Shown here piece after piece: positions 7,732 through 16,385 of a DNA stretch of 64,000 nt. Position numbers and translations under genes: made by a program. Source of the stretch: Streptomyces longispororuber (GTDB lineage Bacteria > Actinomycetota > Actinomycetes > Streptomycetales > Streptomycetaceae); NCBI RefSeq assembly GCF_024448165.1, contig NZ_JAMOLN010000023.1, positions 1 through 64,000 on the forward strand. Reading direction: 5' to 3'. Numbering within the stretch: the first letter of the stretch is position 1; every line of letters begins with the position of its first letter. The notes below the pieces were generated by a model, which did not search any database, was not told the origin of the DNA, and saw only the letters and a list, made by a program, of their open reading frames with translations.

Positions 7732-8496
7732 ATGACTTCAGTGAACCTGCCGAAAACCGGACGCCGCGTCCTCGTGACCGGTGCGTCGCGCGGGCTCGGC
7801 CGGGCCCTGGCGCGGGAGTTCGCGGCGAACGGGGACCGGGTCGCCGTCCACTACGGGTCCCGGGAGGCGGCGGCGCGCGCCACGCTCGACTCGCTCGCCG
7901 GGGCCGGGCACGTGCTGGTGGGCGGCGACGTGGCTGACCCGGCGGGCGCGGCGTCGGTCGCCGGGCGGGCGGCGGAGGGGCTCGGTGGCATCGACGTCCT
8001 GGTGAACAACGCGGCCGTGAACCTGCCGCATCCGCCCGCGACCACCTCGTACGAGGAGTGGTCGGAGCTGTGGCAGCGGCACGTCGCGGTGAATCTGCTG
8101 GGCACGGCGAACCTGAGCCATCTCGCCGCGCGCCGCATGATCGACCAGGGCACGGGCGGCCGGATCGTCAACGTCGGCTCGCGCGGCGCCTTCAAGGGCG
8201 AGCCCGACCACCCGGCGTACGGGGCGACGAAGGCCGCCGTGCACGCGCTGGGCCAGTCCCTCGCGGTCGCGCTCGCGCCGCACGGGATCGGGGTGGCGTC
8301 GGTGGCGCCCGGGTTCATCGAGACGGAGCGGGTGGCGCACCGGCTCGACGACGCGGTGCGGGCGCAGAGTCCGTTCGGCCGGGTCGCCTCGGCTCAGGAG
8401 ATCGCCGGTGCCGTGCTGTGGCTGGCGTCGCCCGGGGCGCAGTGGGCCTCGGGAACCGTCCTCGACCTCAACGGTGCCTCCTACCTGCGGACCTGA
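7732..8496 (+). CDS. SDR family oxidoreductase
   Basis: A 254-residue short-chain dehydrogenase/reductase. The cofactor site TGASRGLGRALA is at about residues 16-27, followed by NNAAVN, a serine in the NVGSRGAF region and the active-site YGATK (Tyr about 163, Lys about 167). The C-terminus ASGTVLDLNGASYL is typical of the classical SDR family. Arg residues after the first strand (HYGSRE) suggest NADP(H). The start ATG at 7732 lies 120 bases from the PhoX start. Substrate unknown; the divergent neighbour gives no clear hint. Confidence 0.9.
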   Translation: MTSVNLPKTGRRVLVTGASRGLGRALAREFAANGDRVAVHYGSREAAARATLDSLAGAGHVLVGGDVADPAGAASVAGRAAEGLGGIDVLVNNAAVNLPHPPATTSYEEWSELWQRHVAVNLLGTANLSHLAARRMIDQGTGGRIVNVGSRGAFKGEPDHPAYGATKAAVHALGQSLAVALAPHGIGVASVAPGFIETERVAHRLDDAVRAQSPFGRVASAQEIAGAVLWLASPGAQWASGTVLDLNGASYLRT

Positions 8497-8586
8497 CAGC
8501 GCTTTCCGGAAACGTCGGAAGAATCTTCGTAAAGAAGGTCAACGGCCGTATCTCATACGCAATCCCAAGATTTCACGCAGAACGCC

Positions 8587-8615
8587 TTGACCCCCCTGTC
8601 GTACGGCAATAGACA
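8587..8615 (+). promoter_or_regulatory. Housekeeping promoter for the peptidase unit
   Basis: TTGACC (8587-8592) and TAGACA (8610-8615) are separated by 17 bases, an excellent match to an HrdB-type -35/-10 pair. Transcription would begin near 8622, about 40 bases upstream of the small gene that opens the 8665-10586 unit. Confidence 0.55.
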
Positions 8616-8664
8616 GGCCCCTACCTGCATCACCGCATCACCCACTGAGGGGGTGGCGAGCCGA

Positions 8665-8913
8665 GTGGACGCACGTCGGGCACGCGGCCTCCATGAGAGC
8701 CGGCTGATGAAGCTGGCCAATGTCACGGGAGTCGGTACGGGGAGGGACGAGCGCTCGGGGGCGGACGTGATCGTCGTCTTCGTCACCCGGAAGGTGCCCC
8801 GCGACCGGCTCCGCGCGGAAGACGTGGTTCCCGAGGAGCTCGACGGCGTACCGGTGCGCGTCCTCGCGATCGGCGAGGTCCAGGCCCACGAAGGACCGTC
8901 CGGCGAGCTGTGA
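8665..8913 (+). CDS. Stand-alone copy of the peptidase N-terminal domain
   Basis: An 82-residue protein (86 if the GTG at 8653 is used). The segment LMKLANVTGVGTG...VIVVFVTRKVPRDRL...EDVVPEELDGVPVRVLAIGEV aligns along its length with residues about 34-97 of the next gene (LANVVGFGHG...AVLVFVTQKVPESLLPERDVIP...DIVAVGHV). It is therefore a free copy of that peptidase's N-terminal domain. I prefer GTG 8665 because the GAGGGG ribosome site would overlap the 8653 start; spacing to 8665 is somewhat long. It is the first gene after a good promoter and probably co-transcribed with the peptidase 36 bases on. A role as inhibitor, chaperone or partner of the peptidase is conceivable but only a guess. 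Confidence 0.75.
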   Translation: MDARRARGLHESRLMKLANVTGVGTGRDERSGADVIVVFVTRKVPRDRLRAEDVVPEELDGVPVRVLAIGEVQAHEGPSGEL

Positions 8914-8949
8914 CGGAACCCCTGCAGTCAGGGGAAGAGGTGGTCTGGT

Positions 8950-10107
8950 GTGAACCAGCCCGAACTGATGCGAGGACCCGCCGGCGGTCAGCTGAGCGAC
9001 AGCTCCCGCCAGCAGGCGACCAGTGACTTCCTGCGGCGCGAGCAGCCGCTGGCCAACGTGGTCGGCTTCGGCCACGGCGTGAAGTGGGCCGACGGACGGC
9101 CCACCGGCGAGCAGGCCGTGCTCGTCTTCGTGACCCAGAAGGTGCCCGAGTCCCTGCTGCCGGAACGGGACGTGATCCCGCGGCAGATGGACGACGGCAC
9201 TCCCACCGACATCGTGGCCGTCGGCCACGTCTCGGCCCAGCGGCGGCAGGTCCGGCCCTCCGGCGCCCGCCCCGAGGAGCATGTCGTCTACGGCCCCGAC
9301 GGCGGCGTCGCCCAGCAGATGTCCGGCCTCGGCCAGCCGCTGCTCGAGGAGCTCGGCGGGCTCGCCACGTTCGAGCCGCAGATCCTCAACCGCCGTATGC
9401 GGCCGTGCCCTTCGGGCTTCTCGGTCGGCAACGTGGCCATCACCGCGGGCACCCTCGGCAGCGTCGTCTACGACTTCCTGCCGGGCGCCTCCGTCGACCC
9501 GCCGGGCCCCGGGCTCGGTGTCCCGTCGAAGTTCTACATCCTGTCCAACAACCACGTCCTCGCCGACTCCAACCGGGCCCAGCTGGGCAGCGCGATCGTG
9601 CAGCCCGGCCGGTTCGACAACGGCACGGACCCCGCGGACCGGATCGCCACGCTGTCCCGGTTCATCACCATCCAGTTCGCCCCGCAGACACCGCTCGACC
9701 AGCAGAACAACGTGGTCGACTGCGCACTCGGCGAGGTCTCCTTCCAGGACGCCACCCGGGAGCAGTACTTCAGCGGAGCGCCGCGTGCCTGGCGGCGCAA
9801 GGCGAACGTCGCGGTCGGCGACCTCGTGAAGAAGTCGGGCCGGACGACGAACATCTCCTTCGGCCGGATCATCGCGGTCGACGCGACGATCGACGTGAAC
9901 TACGGCACCGCGGGCACGGCCCGGTTCAAGGACCAGATCCTCACCACGAACATGTCGGCGGGCGGCGACTCCGGGTCCCTGGTGACCTCCCTCGACAACG
10001 TCGCGGCGGGTCTGCTGTTCGCCGGGTCCTCGCAGGTCACGGTCGTCAACCACATCGAGAACGTGCGCGCGCTGCTGCGCGTCGAGATCTCCGAACAGCT
10101 CGCCTGA
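8950..10107 (+). CDS. Trypsin-like serine peptidase with N-terminal accessory domain
   Basis: A 385-residue protein. Residues about 34-97 are the domain shared with the preceding small protein. The C-terminal two thirds has a chymotrypsin-fold peptidase with a complete triad: His202 in SNNHVLA, Asp257 in VVDCALGE and Ser341 in AGGDSGSLV. There is no signal peptide, so it may act in the cytoplasm or leave by another route. GTG 8950 is preceded by AGAGG. It is related to the trypsin-like peptidases found as single genes in soil bacteria, distinct from the secreted Streptomyces trypsins. The 149-residue gene follows 29 bases later. Confidence 0.85.
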   Translation: MNQPELMRGPAGGQLSDSSRQQATSDFLRREQPLANVVGFGHGVKWADGRPTGEQAVLVFVTQKVPESLLPERDVIPRQMDDGTPTDIVAVGHVSAQRRQVRPSGARPEEHVVYGPDGGVAQQMSGLGQPLLEELGGLATFEPQILNRRMRPCPSGFSVGNVAITAGTLGSVVYDFLPGASVDPPGPGLGVPSKFYILSNNHVLADSNRAQLGSAIVQPGRFDNGTDPADRIATLSRFITIQFAPQTPLDQQNNVVDCALGEVSFQDATREQYFSGAPRAWRRKANVAVGDLVKKSGRTTNISFGRIIAVDATIDVNYGTAGTARFKDQILTTNMSAGGDSGSLVTSLDNVAAGLLFAGSSQVTVVNHIENVRALLRVEISEQLA

Positions 10108-10136
10108 CGCTCGAAGCTCTGAAGGGAGGTCGGTCC

Positions 10137-10586
10137 ATGACCACTCAGGCACGCAAGCAGAAGTCCCAGGCCCGCGCCGAGCACCGCTTCCACAACCCGC
10201 AGGGCGCGGAGGTCAAGACGCGCGACGAGGCGTTCGCCGCGCCGCAGCAGGACCTGTCCGCGGAGGCGGTGTCGGTCGACTGCAAGCTGGAGCTCAACAA
10301 CGGCACGGTCACCTTCGCCATCACCGCGAAGATCAACCCGAACACGCACCCGTACGTGGTGACCGGCGGTCAGATCACGTCCGGTATCTGCGGGGCCCCG
10401 TGGGACATCACCGGCGGCTTCATCGGCGACACGATCCGCCTCGACGCGAAGCGCTCGGGCCAGGGTTCCTGCGCCAACACGATCACCGTGGTCGGCGAGT
10501 ACCAGAACCCGCCGGCATACCGCGGCACGTACGGCTTCGACGGTGCGACGTCGTCGTTCAAGCACACGACGCGGTACCTCTGCTGA
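10137..10586 (+). CDS. Hypothetical protein in the peptidase unit
   Basis: A 149-residue protein of unknown function. The first 40 residues are charged and Gln-rich with no signal peptide. The rest looks like a beta-rich domain with four cysteines, in VDCKLEL, SGICGAPW, GSCANTI and the very C-terminal RYLC, which could form two disulfides. ATG 10137 has a strong GGGAGG at the right distance. It closes the promoter-to-terminator unit of three genes, so it is a candidate substrate or partner of the peptidase. I do not recognise the family. Confidence 0.75.
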   Translation: MTTQARKQKSQARAEHRFHNPQGAEVKTRDEAFAAPQQDLSAEAVSVDCKLELNNGTVTFAITAKINPNTHPYVVTGGQITSGICGAPWDITGGFIGDTIRLDAKRSGQGSCANTITVVGEYQNPPAYRGTYGFDGATSSFKHTTRYLC

Positions 10587-10594
10587 CCGGTCCA

Positions 10595-10640
10595 CCGGGC
10601 CCCTGAGGCGGCGGCGAAGCCGCATGCCTCAGGGGCCCGG
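10595..10640 (+). terminator. Long terminator hairpin after the peptidase unit
   Basis: A perfect 15-bp stem (10595-10609 with 10626-10640) carries an inner 5-bp stem GCGGC/GCCGC on a GAA loop. It begins 8 bases after the stop of the 149-residue gene and faces the convergent gene at 10703, so it may serve both directions. Confidence 0.8.
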
Positions 10641-10702
10641 GGAACCGCGCGAGAAGCCCCACCGGCCCGCACCCGCAGCTCGACCGGAGGGCACGGCGGA
10701 CG

Positions 10703-12145
10703 CTACTGCGCCGCCGACCGGGCCTTGAACGCGGCCTTGCGGGCCTCCTTCGCCACCTTCTTGTCGGGGTGGAGCCGCCCCATCGCCTCCAGCACGTCCG
10801 CCGTGGCCGGGTGGTCGACCCGCCACGCCGCGGCGAAGAACCCGCTGTGCTGCGCGGCCAGCCCTTCCACCAGCGCCTGCAGCTCGTCCGAGTTGCCCTC
10901 CAGCGAGAGCTGCGCGGCGATCGTGTCGACGGTCAGCCAGAAGACCAGGTCCTCCGACGGCGGCGGCACGTCCGTCGCACCGTGCTCGGCGAGCCAAACC
11001 CGGGCGAGTCCGCCCAGCTCCGCGTCGTCCAGCACCTCGCGCAGCGCGGGCTCGGCCTCGGCGCCGACCAGCGACAGGGCCTGCTGACAGCGCAGCCGCC
11101 GCAGCGGCGCCCCCTCGTCCGCGCCGCGCGCCGCGGCGAGCAACTCCCGCGCCGCACCGAGCGGTTCACGGCGGGCGAGCCACTGCTCGATCTCGGCCTG
11201 CGCCGCCGCCTGCGGGAACGTGGACGTGCTGTCGAGGAGGGTGTCGGCCCCCTTGTCGGCGAGGTCACCGACGGCCGGCGCGTCGATGCCCGCCTCCAGC
11301 ATCCGCGCCCTGACCCCGTACAGACCGAGCGGGGTGAGCCGCACCATGCCGTACCGGGAGACGTCGGACTCGTCGAAGGGTTCGGTGACCGGCTCGTCGT
11401 CGTCGACGTCCGCCATCAGCGCCTCGTCGACCGGCTGGAACTCCACGAGCCCGACCGGGTCGAGCAGCCGGAACTGGTCGTCGAGCCGCATCATCGCGTC
11501 GGAGACCTGCTCCAGGACGTCGTCGGTGGGCTCGCCCATGTCGTCGGGCACGATCATCGACGCGGCGAGCGCGGGCAGCGGCACCGGCCCGTCGCCCGCG
11601 CCGCCCTCGCTGACGGTCAGCAGGTACAGATTGCCGAGCACGCCCTCCAGGAACTCGGCCTCCGCCTCGGGGTCCCAGTCGAGCTGCGAGAAGTCGATCT
11701 CGCCGGAGCCGTTCTCCAGGTCCATGGCGTCGACGAGGTCGTCCAGGTCGGGCACGCTCGCGTCGGCGAGGACCGTGTCGAGCGCGCCGAGCCACAGGCC
11801 GAGCACGTCCGCGGGCCCGCCGGAGGTGAGGGTGCCGAGCTCGTCGCCGACGGCGACGGTGCCCTCCTCCTCGTCCACCACCTCCACCAGTCCGGTGTCG
11901 ACGGCGATGCGCCACGCCTCGCTCGCGTACGCGGCGCCCTCCTCGTCGTCGGTGAGACCGAGCTCGGCCGCGGCGGCCGGGAGCTGTTCGTCGACGAGGT
12001 CACCGCCCGCGCCGACCCGGGTGTCGGGCCCGGCCCAGCGGGCGAGCCGCACCGCGCGCGACAGGAGGGGGGTGGCAAGGGCGTCCCGCGCCAGCTCCGC
12101 TTCGGCGGGCAGCCGCACCGGCGGCAGGGGGGAGCTGTCTGACAT
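10703..12145 (-). CDS. Acidic helical-repeat hypothetical protein
   Basis: A 480-residue acidic protein with no signal peptide or membrane segment. It is mostly alpha-helical, with long Asp/Glu-rich runs in the centre (SVPDLDDLVDAMDLENGSG) and, from about residue 300, HEAT-like segments such as LRRLRCQQALSLVGAEAEPAL. The last 25 residues turn strongly basic (DKKVAKEARKAAFKARSAAQ). Proteins of this kind are widespread in Streptomyces without assigned function. It stands alone between two convergent or divergent neighbours. Confidence 0.8.
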   Translation of the reverse strand: MSDSSPLPPVRLPAEAELARDALATPLLSRAVRLARWAGPDTRVGAGGDLVDEQLPAAAAELGLTDDEEGAAYASEAWRIAVDTGLVEVVDEEEGTVAVGDELGTLTSGGPADVLGLWLGALDTVLADASVPDLDDLVDAMDLENGSGEIDFSQLDWDPEAEAEFLEGVLGNLYLLTVSEGGAGDGPVPLPALAASMIVPDDMGEPTDDVLEQVSDAMMRLDDQFRLLDPVGLVEFQPVDEALMADVDDDEPVTEPFDESDVSRYGMVRLTPLGLYGVRARMLEAGIDAPAVGDLADKGADTLLDSTSTFPQAAAQAEIEQWLARREPLGAARELLAAARGADEGAPLRRLRCQQALSLVGAEAEPALREVLDDAELGGLARVWLAEHGATDVPPPSEDLVFWLTVDTIAAQLSLEGNSDELQALVEGLAAQHSGFFAAAWRVDHPATADVLEAMGRLHPDKKVAKEARKAAFKARSAAQ

Positions 12146-12226
12146 CGGCTGGTTCTCCTCGGAGCCAAGACATGAGGCTTACGTTGCGACCGCTCAGCCT
12201 AGACGGATTTGACCCTTTGCTGCCCG

Positions 12227-12248
12227 GTTCATGTACCCGTCAGGCTTC
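12227..12248 (+). promoter_or_regulatory. Weak PHO-box-like repeat
   Basis: GTTCATGTACC followed directly by CGTCAGGCTTC has the 11-bp spacing of a PHO box, but the second unit matches the conserved heptamer at only 3 of 7 positions. It lies about 170 bases upstream of a secreted nuclease gene. Nearby TTGACA (12276-12281) could be a -35, though no good -10 follows. Confidence 0.2.
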
Positions 12249-12417
12249 GGACGCCCGGAGGACATCCTCGAAACCTTGACAACTCCCCTGCGCAGGAAAG
12301 AGATTGACGCGCGTAGAAACGTAGAGCACGTGAGGGACGGACGGCGACACCCGCCCCGGTTCCGTCCCTCACCCCTCGTCCCGGCGCTCGCCACACGCAC
12401 GTCCCCGGAGGGATCCC

Positions 12418-14259
12418 TTGCCGAGCAAGTCAGCGCAGTCCCCGTTCTCCCGCTCGCGCCTCGCCGCGATCGCCGTCGCCGTCGCCTGCGGCGCCTCCGG
12501 CGCCGTCGTCGCGACCGCCCCGGCCCACGCGGCCGCCGTCGCCGTCCACGACATCCAGGGCAACACCCGGACGTCCCCGCTCGCCGGTCAGCAGGTCACG
12601 GACGTGGCCGGGGTGGTGACCGGGGTCAGGACGTACGGCTCGTCCAAGGGCTTCTGGCTCCAGGACACCGCCCCGGACGCCGACCCGGCCACCAGCGAGG
12701 GCGTCTTCGTCTTCACGAGTTCCGCACCGACCGTGAAGACCGGCGACGCCGTCACGGTCTCCGGCACGGTGTCGGAGTACGTGCCCGGCGGCGCCTCGTC
12801 CGGCAACCAGTCGCTCACCGAGATCACCAAGCCGACGGTCACGGTCGTCTCGTCGGGCAACGCGGTCCCGGTCACCACGATCGACGCGAAGTCGGTCCCG
12901 GCGGCCTACACCGCGGCGGGCGACCCGGCGGCGAACGGCTCGGTCAACGGCCTGCCGCTGCAGCCGAAGAAGTACGCCCTGGACTACTACGAGTCGCTGG
13001 AGGGCCAGAACGTCCGGATCGGCTCCTCGCGCGTCGTGACCGCCTCCGACGCCTACGCGGAGCTGTGGGTCACGGTCAAGCCGCACGAGAACCGCACCAA
13101 GCGGGGCGGCACCCGTTACGCCTCGTACGACGCGCAGAACACCGGCCGGCTGCAGATCCAGTCGCTGGGCACGGTCGCCGACTTCCCGACGGCGGACGTC
13201 GGCGACGTCCTGTCGGGCACCACCGAGGGCCCGCTCGACTTCAACCAGTACGGCGGATACACGCTGGTGGCACGGGAGTTGGGCACCCTCGCCCCGGCCG
13301 GTCTGCAGCGGGAGACGACCCGGGCGCAGAAGTCCGGCGAGCTGGCGGTGGCGACGTACAACGTCGAGAACCTCGACCCGTCCGACGCCACGTTCGAGGA
13401 GCACGCGGCCGCGATAGTCGACCACCTGCGGTCGCCCGACATCGTGTCCCTGGAGGAGATCCAGGACAACAACGGCGCGAAGAACGACGGCACGGTCGCC
13501 GCCGACGCGACGATGAAGAAGCTGATCGACGCGATCGCCGCGGCCGGCGGCCCGGCGTACGACTGGCGCTCCATCGACCCGGTGGACAACCAGGACGGCG
13601 GCGAGCCGGGCGGCAACATCCGGCAGGTGTTCCTGTTCAACCCCGAGCGGGTGTCGTTCACCGACCGCGCGGGCGGCGACGCCACCACGCCGGTCGGCGT
13701 GACGAGCGAGAAGGGCCGGGCCGCGCTGACCGCCTCGCCCGGCCGGATCGACCCGGCGAACGACGCCTGGAAGAGCAGCCGCAAGCCGCTCGCGGGCGAG
13801 TTCACCTTCCGCGGGAAGACGGTCTTCGTGATCGCCAACCACTTCGCGTCGAAGGGCGGCGACCAGGCGCTGACCTCGCAGTACCAGCCGCCGACGCGCA
13901 GCTCGGAGACGCAGCGCCACGCGCAGGCGACGTCGGTGAACGCGTTCGTGAAGGACATCCTGAAGGTCCAGCGCAGCGCCGCCGTGGTCACGCTCGGCGA
14001 CATCAACGACTTTGAATTCTCCGGCACGGCGCAGCGCCTGGAGGACGGCGGCGCACTGTGGTCGGCGATCAAGTCGCTGCCGAAGAGCGAGCGGTACACG
14101 TACGACTACCAGGGCAACAGCCAGGTGCTCGACCAGATCCTGATCAGCCCGTCGATCCGGGTGAAGGACTCGTTCGCGTACGACAGCGTGCACATCAACA
14201 GCGAGTTCCACGACCAGATCAGCGACCACGACCCGCAGGTGCTGCGCTTCCGTCCCTGA
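12418..14259 (+). CDS. Secreted endonuclease/exonuclease/phosphatase family nuclease
   Basis: A 613-residue exported protein. A signal peptide occupies the first 38-40 residues (SRLAAIAVAVACGASGAVVA, then APAHAAA). The first half is an OB-fold-like lamin-tail/nucleic-acid-binding region; the second half is the EEP catalytic domain with ATYNVENLD, SLEEIQDNNG (catalytic Glu), ANHFASKGG, TLGDINDF and the terminal SDHDPQVLRF. This layout is that of extracellular nucleases of the NucH/ExeM group, which degrade DNA outside the cell. The TTG start at 12418 is set by a strong GGAGGGAT just upstream. It converges with the SRPBCC gene, 9 bases apart. Confidence 0.9.
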   Translation: MPSKSAQSPFSRSRLAAIAVAVACGASGAVVATAPAHAAAVAVHDIQGNTRTSPLAGQQVTDVAGVVTGVRTYGSSKGFWLQDTAPDADPATSEGVFVFTSSAPTVKTGDAVTVSGTVSEYVPGGASSGNQSLTEITKPTVTVVSSGNAVPVTTIDAKSVPAAYTAAGDPAANGSVNGLPLQPKKYALDYYESLEGQNVRIGSSRVVTASDAYAELWVTVKPHENRTKRGGTRYASYDAQNTGRLQIQSLGTVADFPTADVGDVLSGTTEGPLDFNQYGGYTLVARELGTLAPAGLQRETTRAQKSGELAVATYNVENLDPSDATFEEHAAAIVDHLRSPDIVSLEEIQDNNGAKNDGTVAADATMKKLIDAIAAAGGPAYDWRSIDPVDNQDGGEPGGNIRQVFLFNPERVSFTDRAGGDATTPVGVTSEKGRAALTASPGRIDPANDAWKSSRKPLAGEFTFRGKTVFVIANHFASKGGDQALTSQYQPPTRSSETQRHAQATSVNAFVKDILKVQRSAAVVTLGDINDFEFSGTAQRLEDGGALWSAIKSLPKSERYTYDYQGNSQVLDQILISPSIRVKDSFAYDSVHINSEFHDQISDHDPQVLRFRP

Positions 14260-14268
14260 CGGGGTGCC

Positions 14269-15018
14269 TCAGGCGAAGACCGAGTCCAGCCAGCCGCTCC
14301 ACTCGGTCTCGTTCCGCTCGGCGTCGGCGTCCGGCTCGAAGTCGTGGACGCTGATGCCGACGGGGGCGCCCCAGCGGCCCCGGCCGAAGATCCGGTAGAG
14401 GGCATGGTCGGTGCGCAGCCCGATGAAGTGGTCGGTGCGGTAGTCGAGCACGGCGTCCAGGGTCGTCCCGCCGGGGCCCTGGACGCGCACCCGCGCGCCC
14501 TCCTCCGCGTCGCCTGGCAGACCGAGCGCGCGGCCGACCGCGGTGAGGGCCTCGGGTCCCACGGACGCGGCGGGCCCGTCGAACGTGGTGAACGCGACCG
14601 GCCGGCCGGCGAAGAAGGTGACGTACTGGCGCAGGGTGTGCAGGTAGAAGTCGGTGTGCTTGTCGGCGCCGTCGTAGTACTCGTCCCAGTTGTCGGTGAA
14701 GATGCCGCTGTGGACGTAGCGCACCCAGGCGCGGCTGCCGCCGTCCCTGGGCTCGATCGTGTAGTCGAGCTGGTTCTTCGTCTGGAACGGGGGCAGGGCC
14801 GCCGGGTCCTCGGACAGGACGGTGAGCCGGTGCGGCGGGTCCCAGGTGGTGAGCACGGAGTTGAAGGGGCCGGCGCCGCCCTCCTTGGGCTCGTACTCCA
14901 TGGGCCACTGCCAGCCGGCCGTGCCGTTGGTGACGGCGTCCCAGATCTGCTCGGGCCGGGCGTCGGCCTCGAACTCCCGGGCGACCTCGAACTCCTTGGC
15001 GCCGCTGTTCTCGCTCAT
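14269..15018 (-). CDS. SRPBCC (AHSA1-type) domain protein
   Basis: A 249-residue protein opening with a polyketide-cyclase/START-like motif, VAREFEADARPEQIWDAVT, and FNSVLTTWDPPHRLTVLSED, as in AHSA1-type SRPBCC proteins that bind hydrophobic ligands. I chose ATG 15018, which has GGAG eight bases upstream, over the GTG at 15027 that overlaps the stop of the previous gene. It is translated just after the winged-helix regulator, and ArsR-type regulator plus AHSA1 protein pairs are common in actinomycetes. Ligand unknown. Confidence 0.85.
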   Translation of the reverse strand: MSENSGAKEFEVAREFEADARPEQIWDAVTNGTAGWQWPMEYEPKEGGAGPFNSVLTTWDPPHRLTVLSEDPAALPPFQTKNQLDYTIEPRDGGSRAWVRYVHSGIFTDNWDEYYDGADKHTDFYLHTLRQYVTFFAGRPVAFTTFDGPAASVGPEALTAVGRALGLPGDAEEGARVRVQGPGGTTLDAVLDYRTDHFIGLRTDHALYRIFGRGRWGAPVGISVHDFEPDADAERNETEWSGWLDSVFA

Positions 15019-15023
15019 GTCAG

Positions 15024-15662
15024 TCACTCCGTCAGTTCACGTGCGGTGGTGGGAAGTTGGGCGTCCGCGTCCGGGCCGGGTTCCTTGAGCTTGGGATGCA
15101 GGGCGACCACCACCCGGTGGTCGCGGCCGCCCTCGGCGGCGCCGTCGTGGTACTTGAGGATCAGCGCCTCGACGCCCTGCGTCAGCTCCGCGACGAACGC
15201 GGCCCGGTCCGCGGCGGAGGCGAACCGCACCTCGCCGTCGAGCGCGAACGTGGCGAGCCGCTTGCGGGCTCGCGCGGCGCCGGTGAGCAGCGCGCCCACA
15301 TCCCGTACGAGACGGGCGGCGAGCGCGAGCAGCCAGCGCGCGGAGAGCTGGTCGCGGGCCCGGTCCGGGTCCGGCTGCACGGCGCCGAGCGCGCCGGGCG
15401 AGATCACGTACGAGGCCGCGGTGGCCCGCATCAGCCGCTCGGTGACATTGCCCTTGCGCCGCTCGCCCGCGAGCTCGACGAGCCCGTGCTTCTCCAGCGC
15501 CTTGAGGTGGTAGTTCACCTTCTGCCGCGGCAGCCCGACCTTGGGGGCCAGCATCGCCGCGGACGCGGGCCCCTCGGTGAGCTCGGCGAGCAGCCGGGCC
15601 CTTATCGGGTCGAGCGAGACCGCGGCGGCGGCCGGATCCTCGATGACGGTGACGTCCAACAT
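15024..15662 (-). CDS. Winged-helix (ArsR-type) transcriptional regulator
   Basis: A 212-residue regulator. Residues about 17-80 form a winged helix: SLDPIRARLLAELTEGPASA, LAPKVGLPRQKVNYHLKALE and KHGLVELAGERRKGNV. The C-terminal part is helical and may bind a ligand or dimerise. It lies immediately upstream of the SRPBCC gene and the two are surely co-transcribed. GACGA-N6-TCGTC at 15698-15713, 36 bases upstream of its start, is a possible self-control site. Confidence 0.87.
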   Translation of the reverse strand: MLDVTVIEDPAAAAVSLDPIRARLLAELTEGPASAAMLAPKVGLPRQKVNYHLKALEKHGLVELAGERRKGNVTERLMRATAASYVISPGALGAVQPDPDRARDQLSARWLLALAARLVRDVGALLTGAARARKRLATFALDGEVRFASAADRAAFVAELTQGVEALILKYHDGAAEGGRDHRVVVALHPKLKEPGPDADAQLPTTARELTE

Positions 15663-15777
15663 GACTCCACCGTCCCACCGAAAACTTTTTTTGTCCAGAC
15701 GAGAGAAATCGTCGGAGAGTGCCGTGGCGTGCGCCCGGCCGGCACCGCCGGGCGGGCGCGTCAGCCGGCCGGGCGTG

Positions 15778-16047
15778 TCAGCCGGGCCAGACCCCGGTCA
15801 GCCGGCGCACACCCACCGCCCCGCCGCGGTCCACCGCCGCTTTCACCACGGCGAAGACGGCTCCCTGCACGACGGCGGCCCCCAGCACCTCGCCCCAGCT
15901 CCGCCCCTCGTCCATCGCGTCCGGCGCGTCGTCCTCACCGGCCAGCGCCCGCCACGTCCGGTCGAAGGCGGCCCGGGCGAGGAGTCCGCCGGCCATCCCG
16001 AGGACCAGGCCGAGCGGCCGGTACGCGATCCTGACCGCACGTCCCAT
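15778..16047 (-). CDS. DUF4235 family membrane protein
   Basis: An 89-residue protein with two weakly hydrophobic helices, GRAVRIAYRPLGLVLGMAGGLLAR and LGAAVVQGAVFAVVKAAVDR, the pattern of DUF4235. ATG 16047 has GGGAGG eight bases upstream and overlaps the previous stop as TGATG. It is the last of three genes (holin-like, DUF3618, DUF4235) that recur together in actinobacteria; their role at the membrane is not established. Confidence 0.82.
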   Translation of the reverse strand: MGRAVRIAYRPLGLVLGMAGGLLARAAFDRTWRALAGEDDAPDAMDEGRSWGEVLGAAVVQGAVFAVVKAAVDRGGAVGVRRLTGVWPG

Positions 16048-16385
16048 CAGCGACGCCTCCCGTTCCACCGGCCGTGCGCCCGGCCGTTCACCCGGTGCCT
16101 GGTCACCGCGACGGCGACCACGACCCCGGCGACCGCCGCCAGGGCCGGACGCGGATGTCCGGTCGCGGCCCGGGCCACGGCCGACGTCGCCTGGCGCACG
16201 GGCTCCGGCGTCCCGCCCCGCACCCGGTCCGCCACCCGCACGGCCGTGCCGCGGGCCCGGCTGCGCACGTCCGCGCGGGCCGCCAACTCCTCTACGGTCT
16301 CGGCGAGTTCACTCCTGCTGCGCGCGATGTCGCGGCGTATCGCGGCGGGCCCGCCGGGCCCGCCCGTGCTGTCGGTACGGCTCAT
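16047..16385 (-). CDS. DUF3618 family protein
   Basis: A 112-residue protein with the DUF3618 signature IRRDIARSRSELAETVEELAAR at about residues 18-39, then a basic linker and one hydrophobic segment (PALAAVAGVVVAVAV) near the end. The start ATG 16385 overlaps the holin-like gene's stop by ATGA, and its own stop overlaps the DUF4235 start. The signature helix plus a tail anchor suggests a membrane-attached coiled protein. Function unknown. Confidence 0.82.
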   Translation of the reverse strand: MSRTDSTGGPGGPAAIRRDIARSRSELAETVEELAARADVRSRARGTAVRVADRVRGGTPEPVRQATSAVARAATGHPRPALAAVAGVVVAVAVTRHRVNGRAHGRWNGRRR

